Shown here piece by piece: positions 35,220 to 43,543 of a stretch of 64,000 bases of DNA. The stretch comes from Methanoculleus sp. 7T (GTDB lineage: Archaea > Halobacteriota > Methanomicrobia > Methanomicrobiales > Methanoculleaceae). The translations under genes and the position numbers were made by a program. Position 1 is the stretch's first letter. The number at the start of each line of letters is the position of its first letter. The notes under the pieces were generated by a model, which saw only the letters and a list, made by a program, of their open reading frames with translations, was not told the DNA's origin and did no database searches. The stretch spans positions 1,488,001 to 1,552,000 of the forward strand of contig NZ_JALPRP010000001.1 in assembly GCF_023195915.1 (NCBI RefSeq). The letters run 5' to 3'.

Positions 35220-35698
35220 GCGCGCTCCTCCGGTATCTTCTCTCTATACTCGCCGATGATCGCGAGGGTCACCGCATGGGCAATCTCATCATCGTCTCTG
35301 CCGGCGGGCTCGATGCCGTACTCCTCCGCGATGCGCCGAAGCCTCCCGGAGTCTAGGATCCGGTAACTCCCCCGGGCCCCCGGGTGCGGCCCGGAAGTCT
35401 CCCCTGCCGCTGTGAGGGCATTCGAGAGCAGGGATGCTGCCGGTTCCTCTTCCATGGCAAGACGATGGAGCAGGGTCACTGCCTGCCGGTAACTTGCCGG
35501 GGGAAGAAACCCGGCCTCGGTCCAAACCTCGCCGGTCTCCTCCGAAAACGACTTCTTATGGCGTGCCGGCCTCCGGCACGGCGGTTCTTCGGGACTCCGC
35601 CGGTGCCCGGTGTTGCAGGTGGTTGCGCAGTTCACGGTTATCCTCACTATTCTAGATGGCTCATCTGCAGGAGGTATCATTTCAAAGGGATCGGACAT
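35216..35698 (-). CDS. Small protein with a CO-dehydrogenase (CooS)-like segment
   Basis: 160 residues from the ATG at 35698; a GTG at 35635 with GAGG 6 nt upstream would give 139 residues and is a good alternative. The C-terminal ~45 residues (SYRILDSGRLRRIAEEYGIE followed by Gly-Arg-x-Asp-acidic-Ile-Ala) resemble the helical N-terminal region of CooS, but the cluster-binding cysteines of CooS are absent. It could be a degraded remnant or a re-used helical domain. It overlaps the RND exporter start, so it is expressed with it. Function unknown. Confidence 0.5.
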   Translation of the reverse strand: MSDPFEMIPPADEPSRIVRITVNCATTCNTGHRRSPEEPPCRRPARHKKSFSEETGEVWTEAGFLPPASYRQAVTLLHRLAMEEEPAASLLSNALTAAGETSGPHPGARGSYRILDSGRLRRIAEEYGIEPAGRDDDEIAHAVTLAIIGEYREKIPEERA

Positions 35699-35869
35699 GA
35701 ATCTGCTGCAACCCGGGCGGGGAGCGGTTTTGCGACGTTGCGCCTGAGTGCGATTCATTGCAGCCGGTTTTTGTGCTCTCTGCATTACGATCATTATTGG
35801 AGAACTCGGGGGTTCAAGACTCTCCCGTACAGGTACGGGTTTTATAAACGGCAGGACCCCACGCGAGGT

Positions 35870-36556
35870 ATGCGCAAGATGATCGTCGAAATCTGCCCGA
35901 AAGATCTCCCGATGATGGACGTGCCCGCCGGCGCTCAGGACCTCAACCGGGCGGCGGAGCGATTCATGGGCCGGGTCGAATCCGTAAAAGTCCTCGACAT
36001 TCTCAAGATAGATTTTGAGCGGGGGGAGCAGGCCTTGGTGTGCGAGATCACGATGCAAGAAGGATATACTCTGGACGATCTCGAATTACTGCGAATCCTA
36101 GGGTCTTTTGAGGTACTCAGGGCCGACGGCAGGACCTACACCTGCTTTCTGCGGTGTGTGGTCAGGGACGAATTCCTGCTGCGGAAGATGCGCGAGTTCG
36201 ACCTGGACATCATATGGGCATCCCCCATGTACAAGTCACGCGACCTGCACGTCTACACCTGCATCGGGGACGCTGAGAACCTCAGCAGGGTCCTCCGTCT
36301 CATGTCCACCTACGGAGAGGTCAGGAACGTCATCTTCGAGGAGATCTCGTTCTCCGGACATGATCCGCTCTCGCGCCTCACGGCGAGGCAACGAGACCTC
36401 CTGGTCGCGGCGAAGCGGTACGGCTACTACGAGTATCCTCGCAGGATCACCAGTCGGCAACTGGCGGAGAAACTCGGTATCAGCAAATCCACTGCAATCG
36501 AGCACCTGCGCAGGGGTGAAGCGCGGGTCATCTCCGCACTCCTCGCCGGCTATTGA
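35870..36556 (+). CDS. Bacterio-opsin activator-type HTH regulator
   Basis: 228 residues from MRKMIVEICP. The C-terminal HTH_10 domain is clear: LTARQRDLLVAAKRYGYYEY, then RRITSRQLAEKLGISKSTA and IEHLRRGEARVI. The ~150-residue N-terminal half is the ligand or partner domain typical of archaeal Bat-like regulators. A TTTATAAA box at 35841-35848 lies 25 nt before the ATG, indicating a leaderless mRNA and ruling out the longer upstream frame. It is divergent from the RND-exporter pair and may regulate it. Confidence 0.85.
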   Translation: MRKMIVEICPKDLPMMDVPAGAQDLNRAAERFMGRVESVKVLDILKIDFERGEQALVCEITMQEGYTLDDLELLRILGSFEVLRADGRTYTCFLRCVVRDEFLLRKMREFDLDIIWASPMYKSRDLHVYTCIGDAENLSRVLRLMSTYGEVRNVIFEEISFSGHDPLSRLTARQRDLLVAAKRYGYYEYPRRITSRQLAEKLGISKSTAIEHLRRGEARVISALLAGY

Positions 36557-36589
36557 CGGTGGGCGCCGTCTCTCTTGGGTGATAACAGT

Positions 36590-36625
36590 GGCGGCGGCGA
36601 GACCACGCCTGAATCCGCCGCCGCC
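36590..36625 (+). terminator. GC-rich hairpin after the HTH gene
   Basis: GGCGGCGGCG and CGCCGCCGCC form a perfect 10-bp stem with a 16-nt loop, 33 nt past the HTH stop codon and just before a strong ribosome-binding site. Terminator or attenuator-like element. Confidence 0.4.
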
Positions 36626-36652
36626 GGCCGGGTACGCTCAAGGAGGCATTTG

Positions 36653-36712
36653 ATGAAGGAGGTTTCCGGTGTCTGGGTGTTCTCATCGGGGTATCCGACA
36701 CCGCGTTCGTGA
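36653..36712 (+). CDS. Candidate 19-residue peptide
   Basis: ATG six nt after AAGGAGG, the strongest Shine-Dalgarno sequence noticed in this part of the window; the peptide is MKEVSGVWVFSSGYPTPRS, ending in TGA. It sits just after a 10-bp GC hairpin. The length makes chance possible; only the ribosome-binding site supports it. Confidence 0.2.
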   Translation: MKEVSGVWVFSSGYPTPRS

Positions 36713-36973
36713 TCTATTGGTTCAGGTGCTGTTCTCTTGCGTGCTGCTCTCTTCGGTCCTCGCCGCAACGAACCATCGTCAGGGGTGGGAGAGATGCCCG
36801 GCCGCCTTCGGCCTTGAGCGTGGGATACCGGGTCGTCGATGAATACCTCGTAGGCTACGGGACCCCGGCGTGGACTGTTGCGGGGACTCTTTGCGAGGAG
36901 ATACGTTCTCTCTCGCCGATGCATCAGTCTCTCTTCGGAAACCATAAGTGTGTTGCAACTAAATTGAGGTGCA

Positions 36974-37732
36974 ATGACTTTGGAGATTATCCCAAGACTC
37001 CGAGCTCTCGGGATGAACGAGTACGAGGCGAACGTCTACTCCACGCTCGTCGGCCTGCAGAAAGCGACCGCACGGGACATTCATGAGGTGAGCGGGGTTC
37101 CCCGAGGAAGGATCTACGAGATCTTAAACGACCTTGCCCGGCGGGGGTTCATCGGGGTTGAGGAAGGGTCTCCGACCTCCTACTATGTGCTCGACATCGA
37201 TCAGGTCTTCGACCGGCTGAGGGCCGACTACATCCACTCCCTTGAGGAGACCCGCGAGGCGCTCAAGAGCCTCTCGATAAAACCCCGTCTCCCACCGGTC
37301 TCGTTCTTCATCCTCCGGAGCGGCTGGGCAATCGAGAACCATATCGCCTCGCTCTTCCGGCGGGTGAAGAAGAGCATGGTCCTCCTCTGTTACAGCAAGG
37401 AGTTTCTCCAGAAACACTACGGCCTCATCAAGCCGCTCGAGCGGAAGATTGACCTCTATGTGGTCGTGCGGAGAAAAGAGGAGTACGCCGGCATCAATCT
37501 CCCGATCTACGAGGCTCGTGGGACTGTGATCGAGCTCCTGGACGCTCGACAGGGGATGAGCGAGATCGGGCCTGACAGCGTAGTCCAGGATGAGTGCTCG
37601 ATCCTGGTTGACGGCCAGGACTTCTTCACCATCGTGGTCGCGGGATCCGAGCGGTACGCGGTGATCGGCTCCGACATGCCGATCATCGGTTACCTGCAGA
37701 AGACGGTCGTCGAGCGGCTCGAAGATGTGTGA
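36974..37732 (+). CDS. TrmB-family transcriptional regulator
   Basis: 252 residues. N-terminal winged helix (LRALGMNEYEANVYSTLVGL, TARDIHEVSGVPRGRIYEIL, NDLARRGFI) followed by a helix and a C-terminal PLD-like/TrmB effector domain (about 100-250). TrmB proteins bind sugars or other metabolites and repress or activate promoters. The start overlaps TTGCA-n13-TGCAA, a possible autoregulatory site. Targets unknown; the serpin gene lies tail-to-tail downstream. Confidence 0.9.
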   Translation: MTLEIIPRLRALGMNEYEANVYSTLVGLQKATARDIHEVSGVPRGRIYEILNDLARRGFIGVEEGSPTSYYVLDIDQVFDRLRADYIHSLEETREALKSLSIKPRLPPVSFFILRSGWAIENHIASLFRRVKKSMVLLCYSKEFLQKHYGLIKPLERKIDLYVVVRRKEEYAGINLPIYEARGTVIELLDARQGMSEIGPDSVVQDECSILVDGQDFFTIVVAGSERYAVIGSDMPIIGYLQKTVVERLEDV

Positions 37733-37757
37733 AGGGGCCTGGGCGGCCCCCATCCCT

Positions 37758-39029
37758 TTATGAGATTTGCGGGTTTACGACCCGTCCCATGAAGAGGACC
37801 GCCCCGGATTCCTTCTCGGTGATGAGGAAGACGAACGGGTGGTCCGCCCGGAAGACGGGCACGGCATCGGGGCGTGCACTCTTTATGTCCATGACGACCC
37901 CGGTCGCCGCCGCAGCTTCGGTGCCCTCCTCGTTGACGTCGACAAACGCCTTATGGACGATATCGCTGACGAAGAGATACTGGGTGCCGTCCATCCCCGA
38001 GAAGTCGGCGTCCATGGAGAAGGCCGCCGGCATCCCCATCGCCGCAAGCGCTCCCGGGAGGCTGTACTCCGCTTCAAGCGTAACCTTCGGGAAGGCGACG
38101 TTGACGCGCTTGGAGACGAGCGACCGCTGCAGGTCCGCAATCTTCTCCGGGTCGAGCGCCTCCTCGGCCGCCGTCAGGTTATCCCCTCTGGGGAGGAGGA
38201 CGAGCATCGCAAGGCCGCTCCCGCTCTCGTGGGCATACGGCATCTCGAGCACCTGGAGGGTCTCGGTCTCTGCGTAGCCGTAGACCGCGTCCTCGTCGGC
38301 CCGGTGCATCATCGGGACGGCCACGGTCTCGTTCGGGGCAACCCGGAACGCCTCCTCCCACGTCTCGTTCGCGTCGAACTGCTTGACCCAGGTGCCCTTG
38401 AAGTAGATTGCGTTCGTGATCACGAGCGCGGTCATGGAATCGACCGAACCGGGCGGGAGGAGGCCTTTGATCTTCTCTTCGGTCTGCTCCTCCACCCAGC
38501 GGTTGATCGTCTGCCGCGACGCCTCGGCGTTGCCGGCAAAGTCGAGGTTCGTGGCGTTTGCCTCATACCAGCGTCCGGCCGTATCGATGTACTCCGGGAG
38601 GAACGGGTACGTCTTCTCCGCCCAGAGGGCGTTTGCCGTGCGCAGGGTGTAGTTCGCGTCCCCGCGGTTCAGGGCGGCGTTGAGATCAGAGAATCCCTCC
38701 CGCCGGAGGGTATCGTTCCTTGGGAGGTGGAGCACCTTTTGGATCTCGTCGGCGGTCGTGCCGCGGGCGCCCTCGTAGGTGATCGCGAGGGCCGACGAGA
38801 TGCTGTAGGGCGAGAAGAAGAGGTTGCGCCCAGCGTATGCCGGGTCGGCGGCGAGGTGCCGGTAGAGGTCGACCGCGAACTGATTGTTCCCGGCCGTCAC
38901 GTTGCCGACGTCGTCGGCCGGCGGGGTGGGATCCGCAGACGTCGTTCCCGGCATGTCGGTGCACCCGGCGGCGATGCAGCTGAGCGCGACGAGAGATACC
39001 AGGAACAACATGATGTTTTTCCTGTCCAT
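37758..39029 (-). CDS. Serpin lipoprotein (serine protease inhibitor)
   Basis: 423 residues. A signal peptide with lipobox CIAAGC (Cys23) and a Pro/Thr linker anchor a full serpin domain (about 48-423; FFSPYSISSALAITYEGARG near the start). The reactive-centre hinge reads EEGTEAAAATGVV (367-379), fully matching the inhibitory consensus of small residues at P15-P9. Counting from it, P1-P1' is Lys383-Ser384, predicting trypsin-like targets. The distal motif FRADHPFVFLI is intact. It should act outside the membrane, against either host or environmental proteases. Archaeal serpins are rare. Confidence 0.95.
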   Translation of the reverse strand: MDRKNIMLFLVSLVALSCIAAGCTDMPGTTSADPTPPADDVGNVTAGNNQFAVDLYRHLAADPAYAGRNLFFSPYSISSALAITYEGARGTTADEIQKVLHLPRNDTLRREGFSDLNAALNRGDANYTLRTANALWAEKTYPFLPEYIDTAGRWYEANATNLDFAGNAEASRQTINRWVEEQTEEKIKGLLPPGSVDSMTALVITNAIYFKGTWVKQFDANETWEEAFRVAPNETVAVPMMHRADEDAVYGYAETETLQVLEMPYAHESGSGLAMLVLLPRGDNLTAAEEALDPEKIADLQRSLVSKRVNVAFPKVTLEAEYSLPGALAAMGMPAAFSMDADFSGMDGTQYLFVSDIVHKAFVDVNEEGTEAAAATGVVMDIKSARPDAVPVFRADHPFVFLITEKESGAVLFMGRVVNPQIS

Positions 39030-39246
39030 GACGTGCGATATGGCATGCCGATAGTTAAACCATGCGTTATTATGATCCCCTTCGAAATTTCACCGCACGA
39101 CAGGCGGTCCCTTGCGGAGCGCATCCGGATGCCGGGGTTTGAACGGCAGAACTACCGTGCCTGGACCGGCACTCCTATTCAATCTTGGGAATGAAGGTCG
39201 CGCATCTTCGGAGCGACCCGGAGAGGAGCAACCATAAAATAAGGAA

Positions 39247-39319
39247 GGCCAGGGCCGAGATTCGAACCCGGGTCGAGGGATCCACAGTCCCTTAGGATAA
39301 CCGACTACCCCACCCTGGC
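39247..39319 (-). tRNA. tRNA-His (GTG)
   Basis: 73 nt on the minus strand. Acceptor GCCAGGG/CCCTGGC; anticodon arm AGGGA-CTGTGGA-TCCCT with anticodon GTG; T-arm CCGGG-TTCGAAT-CTCGG. The discriminator is C. The base before position 1 is T, so the His-specific G-1 is not encoded and must be added after transcription. Confidence 0.95.
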
Positions 39320-39681
39320 AATTGTACTCATTCTAGTTGGCAGTCGGATTTGATTAAGGTATCTCTTCATCACCACCGCACCCTCTCTCGCTCCCGGCGA
39401 TCCCGGATGCACGCCGGGCCGGAATCGCCGGCGACTCGGGTTTGCCGCGCATCCGAGTGCCGGGTTGTCGGGTTCGGCCGTCCCCTGCCGGAGCAGGGTG
39501 AGTGTCCGGGAGAATCATTAATAGACCCCATGCTCTATAACGTACCAGCGTTCCGGGCGCCGGAGGACGCCCCAAGGGTAGGGGAATCGCCCGATAAAAA
39601 GTGTGATTCGGAAAAAACGGTCAATATTCCATATTTTTGGGAATTGTTCGTCTATAACTCATATACCGGATGGTGATTATC
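39320..39681. other. Intergenic region before aIF5B
   Basis: 362 nt with no convincing gene. Near its right end a TATA-like CTATAACTC (39652-39660) lies ~27 nt before ATG 39682. A second TATA-like element, GCTCTATAAC, occurs near 39532-39541. The left part holds the tRNA-His promoter on the minus strand. Confidence 0.4.
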
Positions 39682-41463
39682 ATGGCAAAGCAATCAAAGA
39701 TCAGAACCCCCATTGTCTGCGTGATGGGCCATGTCGACCACGGCAAGACATCTCTTCTGGATAGGATCCGGGGCTCATCCGTGACGTCGACCGAGGCGGG
39801 CGCGATCACACAGCATATCGGCGCCACGCTCGTCCCCATCGACGCGATCACCCGCATGAGCGGAGCCTTGAGCAAGGTCAGCGTCAACGTCCCGGGCCTC
39901 CTCTTCATCGACACTCCCGGGCACCACGCCTTCACCACCCTCCGTGCGCGCGGCGGGGCGCTCGCCGATATGGCAATCGTCGTGGTGGATATCAACGAGG
40001 GCTTCCGCCCCCAGACGATCGAGGCGCTCCAGATCCTGCGCAACTACAAGACGCCGTTCGTTATCGCGGCAAACAAAGTCGACCGCATCCATGGGTGGCG
40101 CGTTCAAGAAGGCCAGCCATTCCTGAAGACGTTCGCGAAGCAGAACGAGCGTGTCCAGGGCACACTTGAGACGAAGGTCTACGAACTCGTCGGCAAACTC
40201 TCGGACCTCGGGTTCAACTCCGAGCGGTTCGACCGGGTCTCCGACTTCGCGCGGAACATCTGCATCGTGCCGACGAGCGCCCTCACCGGCGAGGGCATCC
40301 CCGACGTCCTCATGGTGCTGATCGGGCTTGCCCAGCGCTACATGACCGAGAGCCTCAAGGTCAGCGCCGACGGCCCCGGCGCCGGCACCGTGCTCGAGGT
40401 GAAGGAGGAGCGGGGGCTCGGGATGACGCTCGACGTCATCCTCTACGACGGGACCCTCGCGGTCGGGGACGAGATCGTCGTCGCAGGAAACGAGGAGATC
40501 ATCGGGACCAAAGTGCGGTCCCTCTTAAAGCCCCGGCCCATGAGCGAGATCCTGACCGAAGAGCGGTTCGAGCGGGTCAAGTCCGTCACCGCCGCCGCGG
40601 GTATCAAGGTGGCAGCCCCGAAACTCGACGGCGTCATCGCGGGGTCCCCTTTGCGGGTTGTCAGGGGCGGCAACCGGGACGAGGTGGCAGAACAGGTCCG
40701 CCACGAGGTCCAGGACATTCAGGTGAACCTCTCCGATATCGGGGTCATCATCAGGGCCGATACCATCGGTGCCCTCGAAGCGCTCTCGAAGGAACTGGAG
40801 GGACACCAGATCCAGGTGATGCGGGCCACCGTCGGCCCGGTCACCCGCCACGACGTCATTGAGGCCGGAACGATCAAGGACCCGCTCTACAGCGCGATCA
40901 TCGCCTTCAACACCCCGGTCCTGCCTGACGCGGTCGACACCCTGGCGGACGCCTCGATGTCGCATGTCAGCATATTCGAGGGCGGGGTCATCTACCAGCT
41001 CCTCGACGATTACGTGGAGTGGCGCGATGCGAAGAAGCAGGAGCTTGAGCGGCAGCAGTTCGAGAAACTGATCATGCCGGCAAAGATCCGGATCCTCCCG
41101 AACTGCGTCTTCCGGCAGAGCAACCCGGCGGTCGTCGGCGTCCGTGTCCTCGGAGGAAAACTCCAGAGCGATGTCGATCTGATCCTCCCGAACGGCAAAA
41201 AGGTGGGTCATCTCAAGCAGATCCAGGCGAAGAACGAGACGGTTCAAGAGGTCGACGCCGGCAAGGAGGTGGCGATCTCCATCGAGGGACCGACGGTCGG
41301 CCGCCAGATCAACGTCGACGACGACCTCTATGTGGATGTCCCGGAGCGGCATGTGAAGGTGATCGAGCGGGAGATGCTCGAGCACTTGAACTCAAGCCTG
41401 CGGGAGACCCTCGAGGAGTTCACCTCCCTCAAACGCCGAGACGACCCCTTCTGGGGGAAGTGA
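39682..41463 (+). CDS. infB: Translation initiation factor aIF5B (IF-2 homologue)
   Basis: 593 residues from MAKQSKIRTP. GTPase motifs: G1 GHVDHGKTS, G2 region ITQHIGAT, G3 DTPGH, G4 NKVD, G5 SALTGEG; then domain II, the long helix and domain IV (RILPNCVFRQSNPAVVGVRVLGG). It joins the ribosomal subunits at initiation. An ATG four codons upstream (39670) is open, but the TATA spacing favours 39682. The C-terminus is the usual length; no intein. Confidence 0.95.
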   Translation: MAKQSKIRTPIVCVMGHVDHGKTSLLDRIRGSSVTSTEAGAITQHIGATLVPIDAITRMSGALSKVSVNVPGLLFIDTPGHHAFTTLRARGGALADMAIVVVDINEGFRPQTIEALQILRNYKTPFVIAANKVDRIHGWRVQEGQPFLKTFAKQNERVQGTLETKVYELVGKLSDLGFNSERFDRVSDFARNICIVPTSALTGEGIPDVLMVLIGLAQRYMTESLKVSADGPGAGTVLEVKEERGLGMTLDVILYDGTLAVGDEIVVAGNEEIIGTKVRSLLKPRPMSEILTEERFERVKSVTAAAGIKVAAPKLDGVIAGSPLRVVRGGNRDEVAEQVRHEVQDIQVNLSDIGVIIRADTIGALEALSKELEGHQIQVMRATVGPVTRHDVIEAGTIKDPLYSAIIAFNTPVLPDAVDTLADASMSHVSIFEGGVIYQLLDDYVEWRDAKKQELERQQFEKLIMPAKIRILPNCVFRQSNPAVVGVRVLGGKLQSDVDLILPNGKKVGHLKQIQAKNETVQEVDAGKEVAISIEGPTVGRQINVDDDLYVDVPERHVKVIEREMLEHLNSSLRETLEEFTSLKRRDDPFWGK

Positions 41464-41600
41464 ACACCCCCTGGACTCAATCGGCGGGAGCCACCGAAGC
41501 CCCTCGGCCTCTTGTGCTCCTGCTCCGAGAGCCCTGTCAAGGTAGGCTTTTAATAGCATATTATCAAATTGTATAGGTACTTTCGAAGGAGTCGTCAACA

Positions 41601-41999
41601 ATGGCAGATTTCAAAATCATCCTATCAGACCCGGAAACCGGGCGTTCATACAAGATTGATGCGACCGGTCCCGCCGCAGGAGCGCTCATCGGCAAGCGCA
41701 TCGGTGACGAGATCGACGGGGGCGCTCTCGGGCTTGCGGGCTACACGATCCAGATCACCGGCGGCACGGACAAGACCGGCATCCCGGCACGCCGCGACCT
41801 CCCCGGACCTGCACGGAGGAGACTCCTGCTCTCCGAGGGTGTCGGGTTCCACCCGGTCATGGAAGGTGAGCGCCGCAGGAAGTCGGTACGCGGGAGCGAG
41901 ATCAGCGCCGACTTTGTTCAGGTCAACGCAGCCGTGAAGCAGCACGGAGCAAAACCCCTGGCCGAATACTTCGAACAGCCCGAGGCGGCGGCTGAATAA
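41601..41999 (+). CDS. rps6e: Ribosomal protein S6e
   Basis: 132 residues, the normal archaeal length. Features: FKIILSDPETGRSYKID start, the GKRIGDEIDGG turn and GYTIQITGGTDKTGIPARRD, followed by the conserved RRRLLLSEGVGF stretch. TATA (CTTTTAATAG, 41547-41556) and GGAG ahead of the ATG give a ~25-nt leader. Just after the stop is the 12-bp palindrome TTTCTTAAGAAA within a T-rich run, a likely terminator. Confidence 0.97.
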   Translation: MADFKIILSDPETGRSYKIDATGPAAGALIGKRIGDEIDGGALGLAGYTIQITGGTDKTGIPARRDLPGPARRRLLLSEGVGFHPVMEGERRRKSVRGSEISADFVQVNAAVKQHGAKPLAEYFEQPEAAAE

Positions 42000-42541
42000 A
42001 TCAGCACCCATCTTTTCTTAAGAAATTTCGGCTTTGTTGAAATCCGTTTTCGGGATGAAGTAACCTATTTTGTACCTCTGGGGCTCGAACTCTGGTAACT
42101 GTTGCTATGGGGAGCGGTTGCCGGATGTTCTATTATCAGATCCGGTACGCTTTTCATGTCTTCTGGGTACGCGCCAAATTCGCATGAATCGCTTGGGGGC
42201 CGTGGCTGATGAAACCTCCCAACAACGAAAATCCCGGTACACTGGACCGTGGCGGATATCATCTCCGGGGGTGGGGACAGGGGAGGGGGGCAGGCCCCCC
42301 CCCCGTCAGCCCCTCCCCCAAGGACGATACCCCTAGGAAGCCGTGCTCGGGGCAGCAAGATCACATCCTTGTTTTCACGCTCTTTCAGAGCCTTGTTCCT
42401 CGAAATCCTTCGGTATCCCGGACCTCTGTTTCAGCATCCGCTCTCCCTTGATGCAATAACCGCTGGACGTCTGATCCGGGCTGCGAAAAGGTAGAATCGT
42501 CCGAACGGCAAAACGGCCGGTATGGCGGGCGCCTTACCGCC
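42000..42541. other. Intergenic region with G-run/C-run structure
   Basis: 542 nt between convergent genes. No credible coding frame. Dominant feature is a G-tract block (42267-42290) followed by C-tracts (42295-42319) that can pair with it. The rest is ordinary composition. Confidence 0.5.
42267..42319. other. G-quadruplex motif and competing GC hairpin
   Basis: Four G runs of 5, 4, 4 and 6 separated by loops T, ACA and A fit the intramolecular quadruplex rule with very short loops. Downstream C runs include CCCCTCCCC, which is complementary to GGGGAGGGG, so a hairpin can compete. Located between gene 3' ends. Confidence 0.55.
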
Positions 42542-43003
42542 CTACCGCACCTTTGCGACCGACCGCTCCAGAGCGGCCAGTTTATCCTCGAACGGAACGC
42601 CGTACTTCTTGGCGAGGACGACCACCGCCGCCTCCACGCGGAGGTTGCCGTCGAAGTGGTCGACGACCTGGTGGAGTTCCGCGACGACATCCTGCGGCGG
42701 TTTCCCGGTTGCGGCGGCGATCCGTCCGATCAACTCCTCGTAGGGGCTCTCCGCAACGAGGACGTCGGAGGTTGGCTTGAACCCGAGCGGTATCGAGACC
42801 TCCGCGACGTCGAAGAGCGGTCGGATGGTGCCGCCGTCCATCTCGACGAGCCCCTCTGACATCGCCCGCTCAAGGAGCTGGTTCGCCTGCTCCTTGTTCA
42901 TCCACTTCCGGTCGATGGCGATGTAGAAGACGAACTCGCTCCTCTGCAGCCGGTCCTTGCGCATGTGCTTGAACGGCGCGGCAACGGCAATCTTTACGCT
43001 CAC
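42542..43003 (-). CDS. DUF2240 family protein
   Basis: 153 residues from GTG 43003 (SVKIAVAAPFKHMRKDRLQ). The first ~70 residues form a winged-helix-like unit (RKWMNKEQANQLLERAMSEG), the rest a helical domain (PYEELIGRIAAATGKPPQDVV). The pattern matches my memory of DUF2240, a methanogen/halophile family without known function. GTGA overlap with the stop of the upstream gene fixes the start. Confidence 0.7.
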   Translation of the reverse strand: MSVKIAVAAPFKHMRKDRLQRSEFVFYIAIDRKWMNKEQANQLLERAMSEGLVEMDGGTIRPLFDVAEVSIPLGFKPTSDVLVAESPYEELIGRIAAATGKPPQDVVAELHQVVDHFDGNLRVEAAVVVLAKKYGVPFEDKLAALERSVAKVR

Positions 43004-43422
43004 TCGCAGGCACCTTTCAGTATTCTTCGCAGATCCATCGCATCCATGTCGCCGTGACGGCCTTCCTTCGCGACAAAACACTCGGTCACCGGGCCCTTAT
43101 CGACGACCCGAAGGAAGAAGACATTCTCTGCGACCGGCAGCCGTGCATTGGGAGTAAGCAGCGTCCTCTGGAGGGCGACCCGGAAATCCGCCACCTCGGT
43201 CACCTTCTCGGAGAGCAGCGGCAGGGCGCCGAGGTCCACAAACTGTGTTCGCTCATCTGCGATCTGGATGAGGGCGCGCTCCTTGACGAGGCCTTCTGGT
43301 CCCTGCCTGGTCGTGTGGGTGTTATGCATCTGCGCTATGCATGAGAGGACGTCCCGGAACGGCCGGGAGAGTTCAAAATCGAGGTCGATGGATTGGGGAA
43401 AACGGTGGTATATCCTGCGCAT
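43000..43422 (-). CDS. Conserved hypothetical protein
   Basis: 140 residues from MRRIYHRFPQ. Mixed alpha/beta composition: a helical N-terminal third (FRDVLSCIAQMHNTHTTRQG) and a strand-rich remainder (ENVFFLRVVDKGPVTECFVAK). No family recognised. It is the first gene of a two-gene unit with the DUF2240 protein (4-nt overlap). A CTTTTTACG element ~30 nt before the ATG supports the start. Confidence 0.65.
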   Translation of the reverse strand: MRRIYHRFPQSIDLDFELSRPFRDVLSCIAQMHNTHTTRQGPEGLVKERALIQIADERTQFVDLGALPLLSEKVTEVADFRVALQRTLLTPNARLPVAENVFFLRVVDKGPVTECFVAKEGRHGDMDAMDLRRILKGACE

Positions 43423-43543
43423 CACTAGAGTTGAGGTGCGCGGAACGTAAAAAGGATATGATCCCGTTGAGCGCCCGTTCCCCCGGCCACGCAAAGGTTT
43501 TTACACCCCCGCCCCTCCATTGCACCCGGTTACGGAGGAGAAT

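Larger units (their letters stand above)
36557..36973. other. Intergenic region with GC hairpin and a tiny candidate ORF
   Basis: 417 nt. After the HTH gene come a 10-bp hairpin (36590-36625), an AAGGAGG ribosome-binding site and a 19-codon frame (36653-36712), then sequence without clear genes up to the promoter of the TrmB-like gene (CATAAG near 36944). A minus-strand open frame across 36550-36945 has no protein-like features. Confidence 0.4.

Noticed and set aside
32904-35366. Plus-strand open frame of ~820 codons
   Set aside because: Antisense to the RND exporter; composition dominated by Asp/Arg/His with no domain.
36550-36945. Minus-strand 131-codon frame
   Set aside because: Arg/Pro-rich, no motif, crosses the upstream region of the TrmB-like gene; probably chance.
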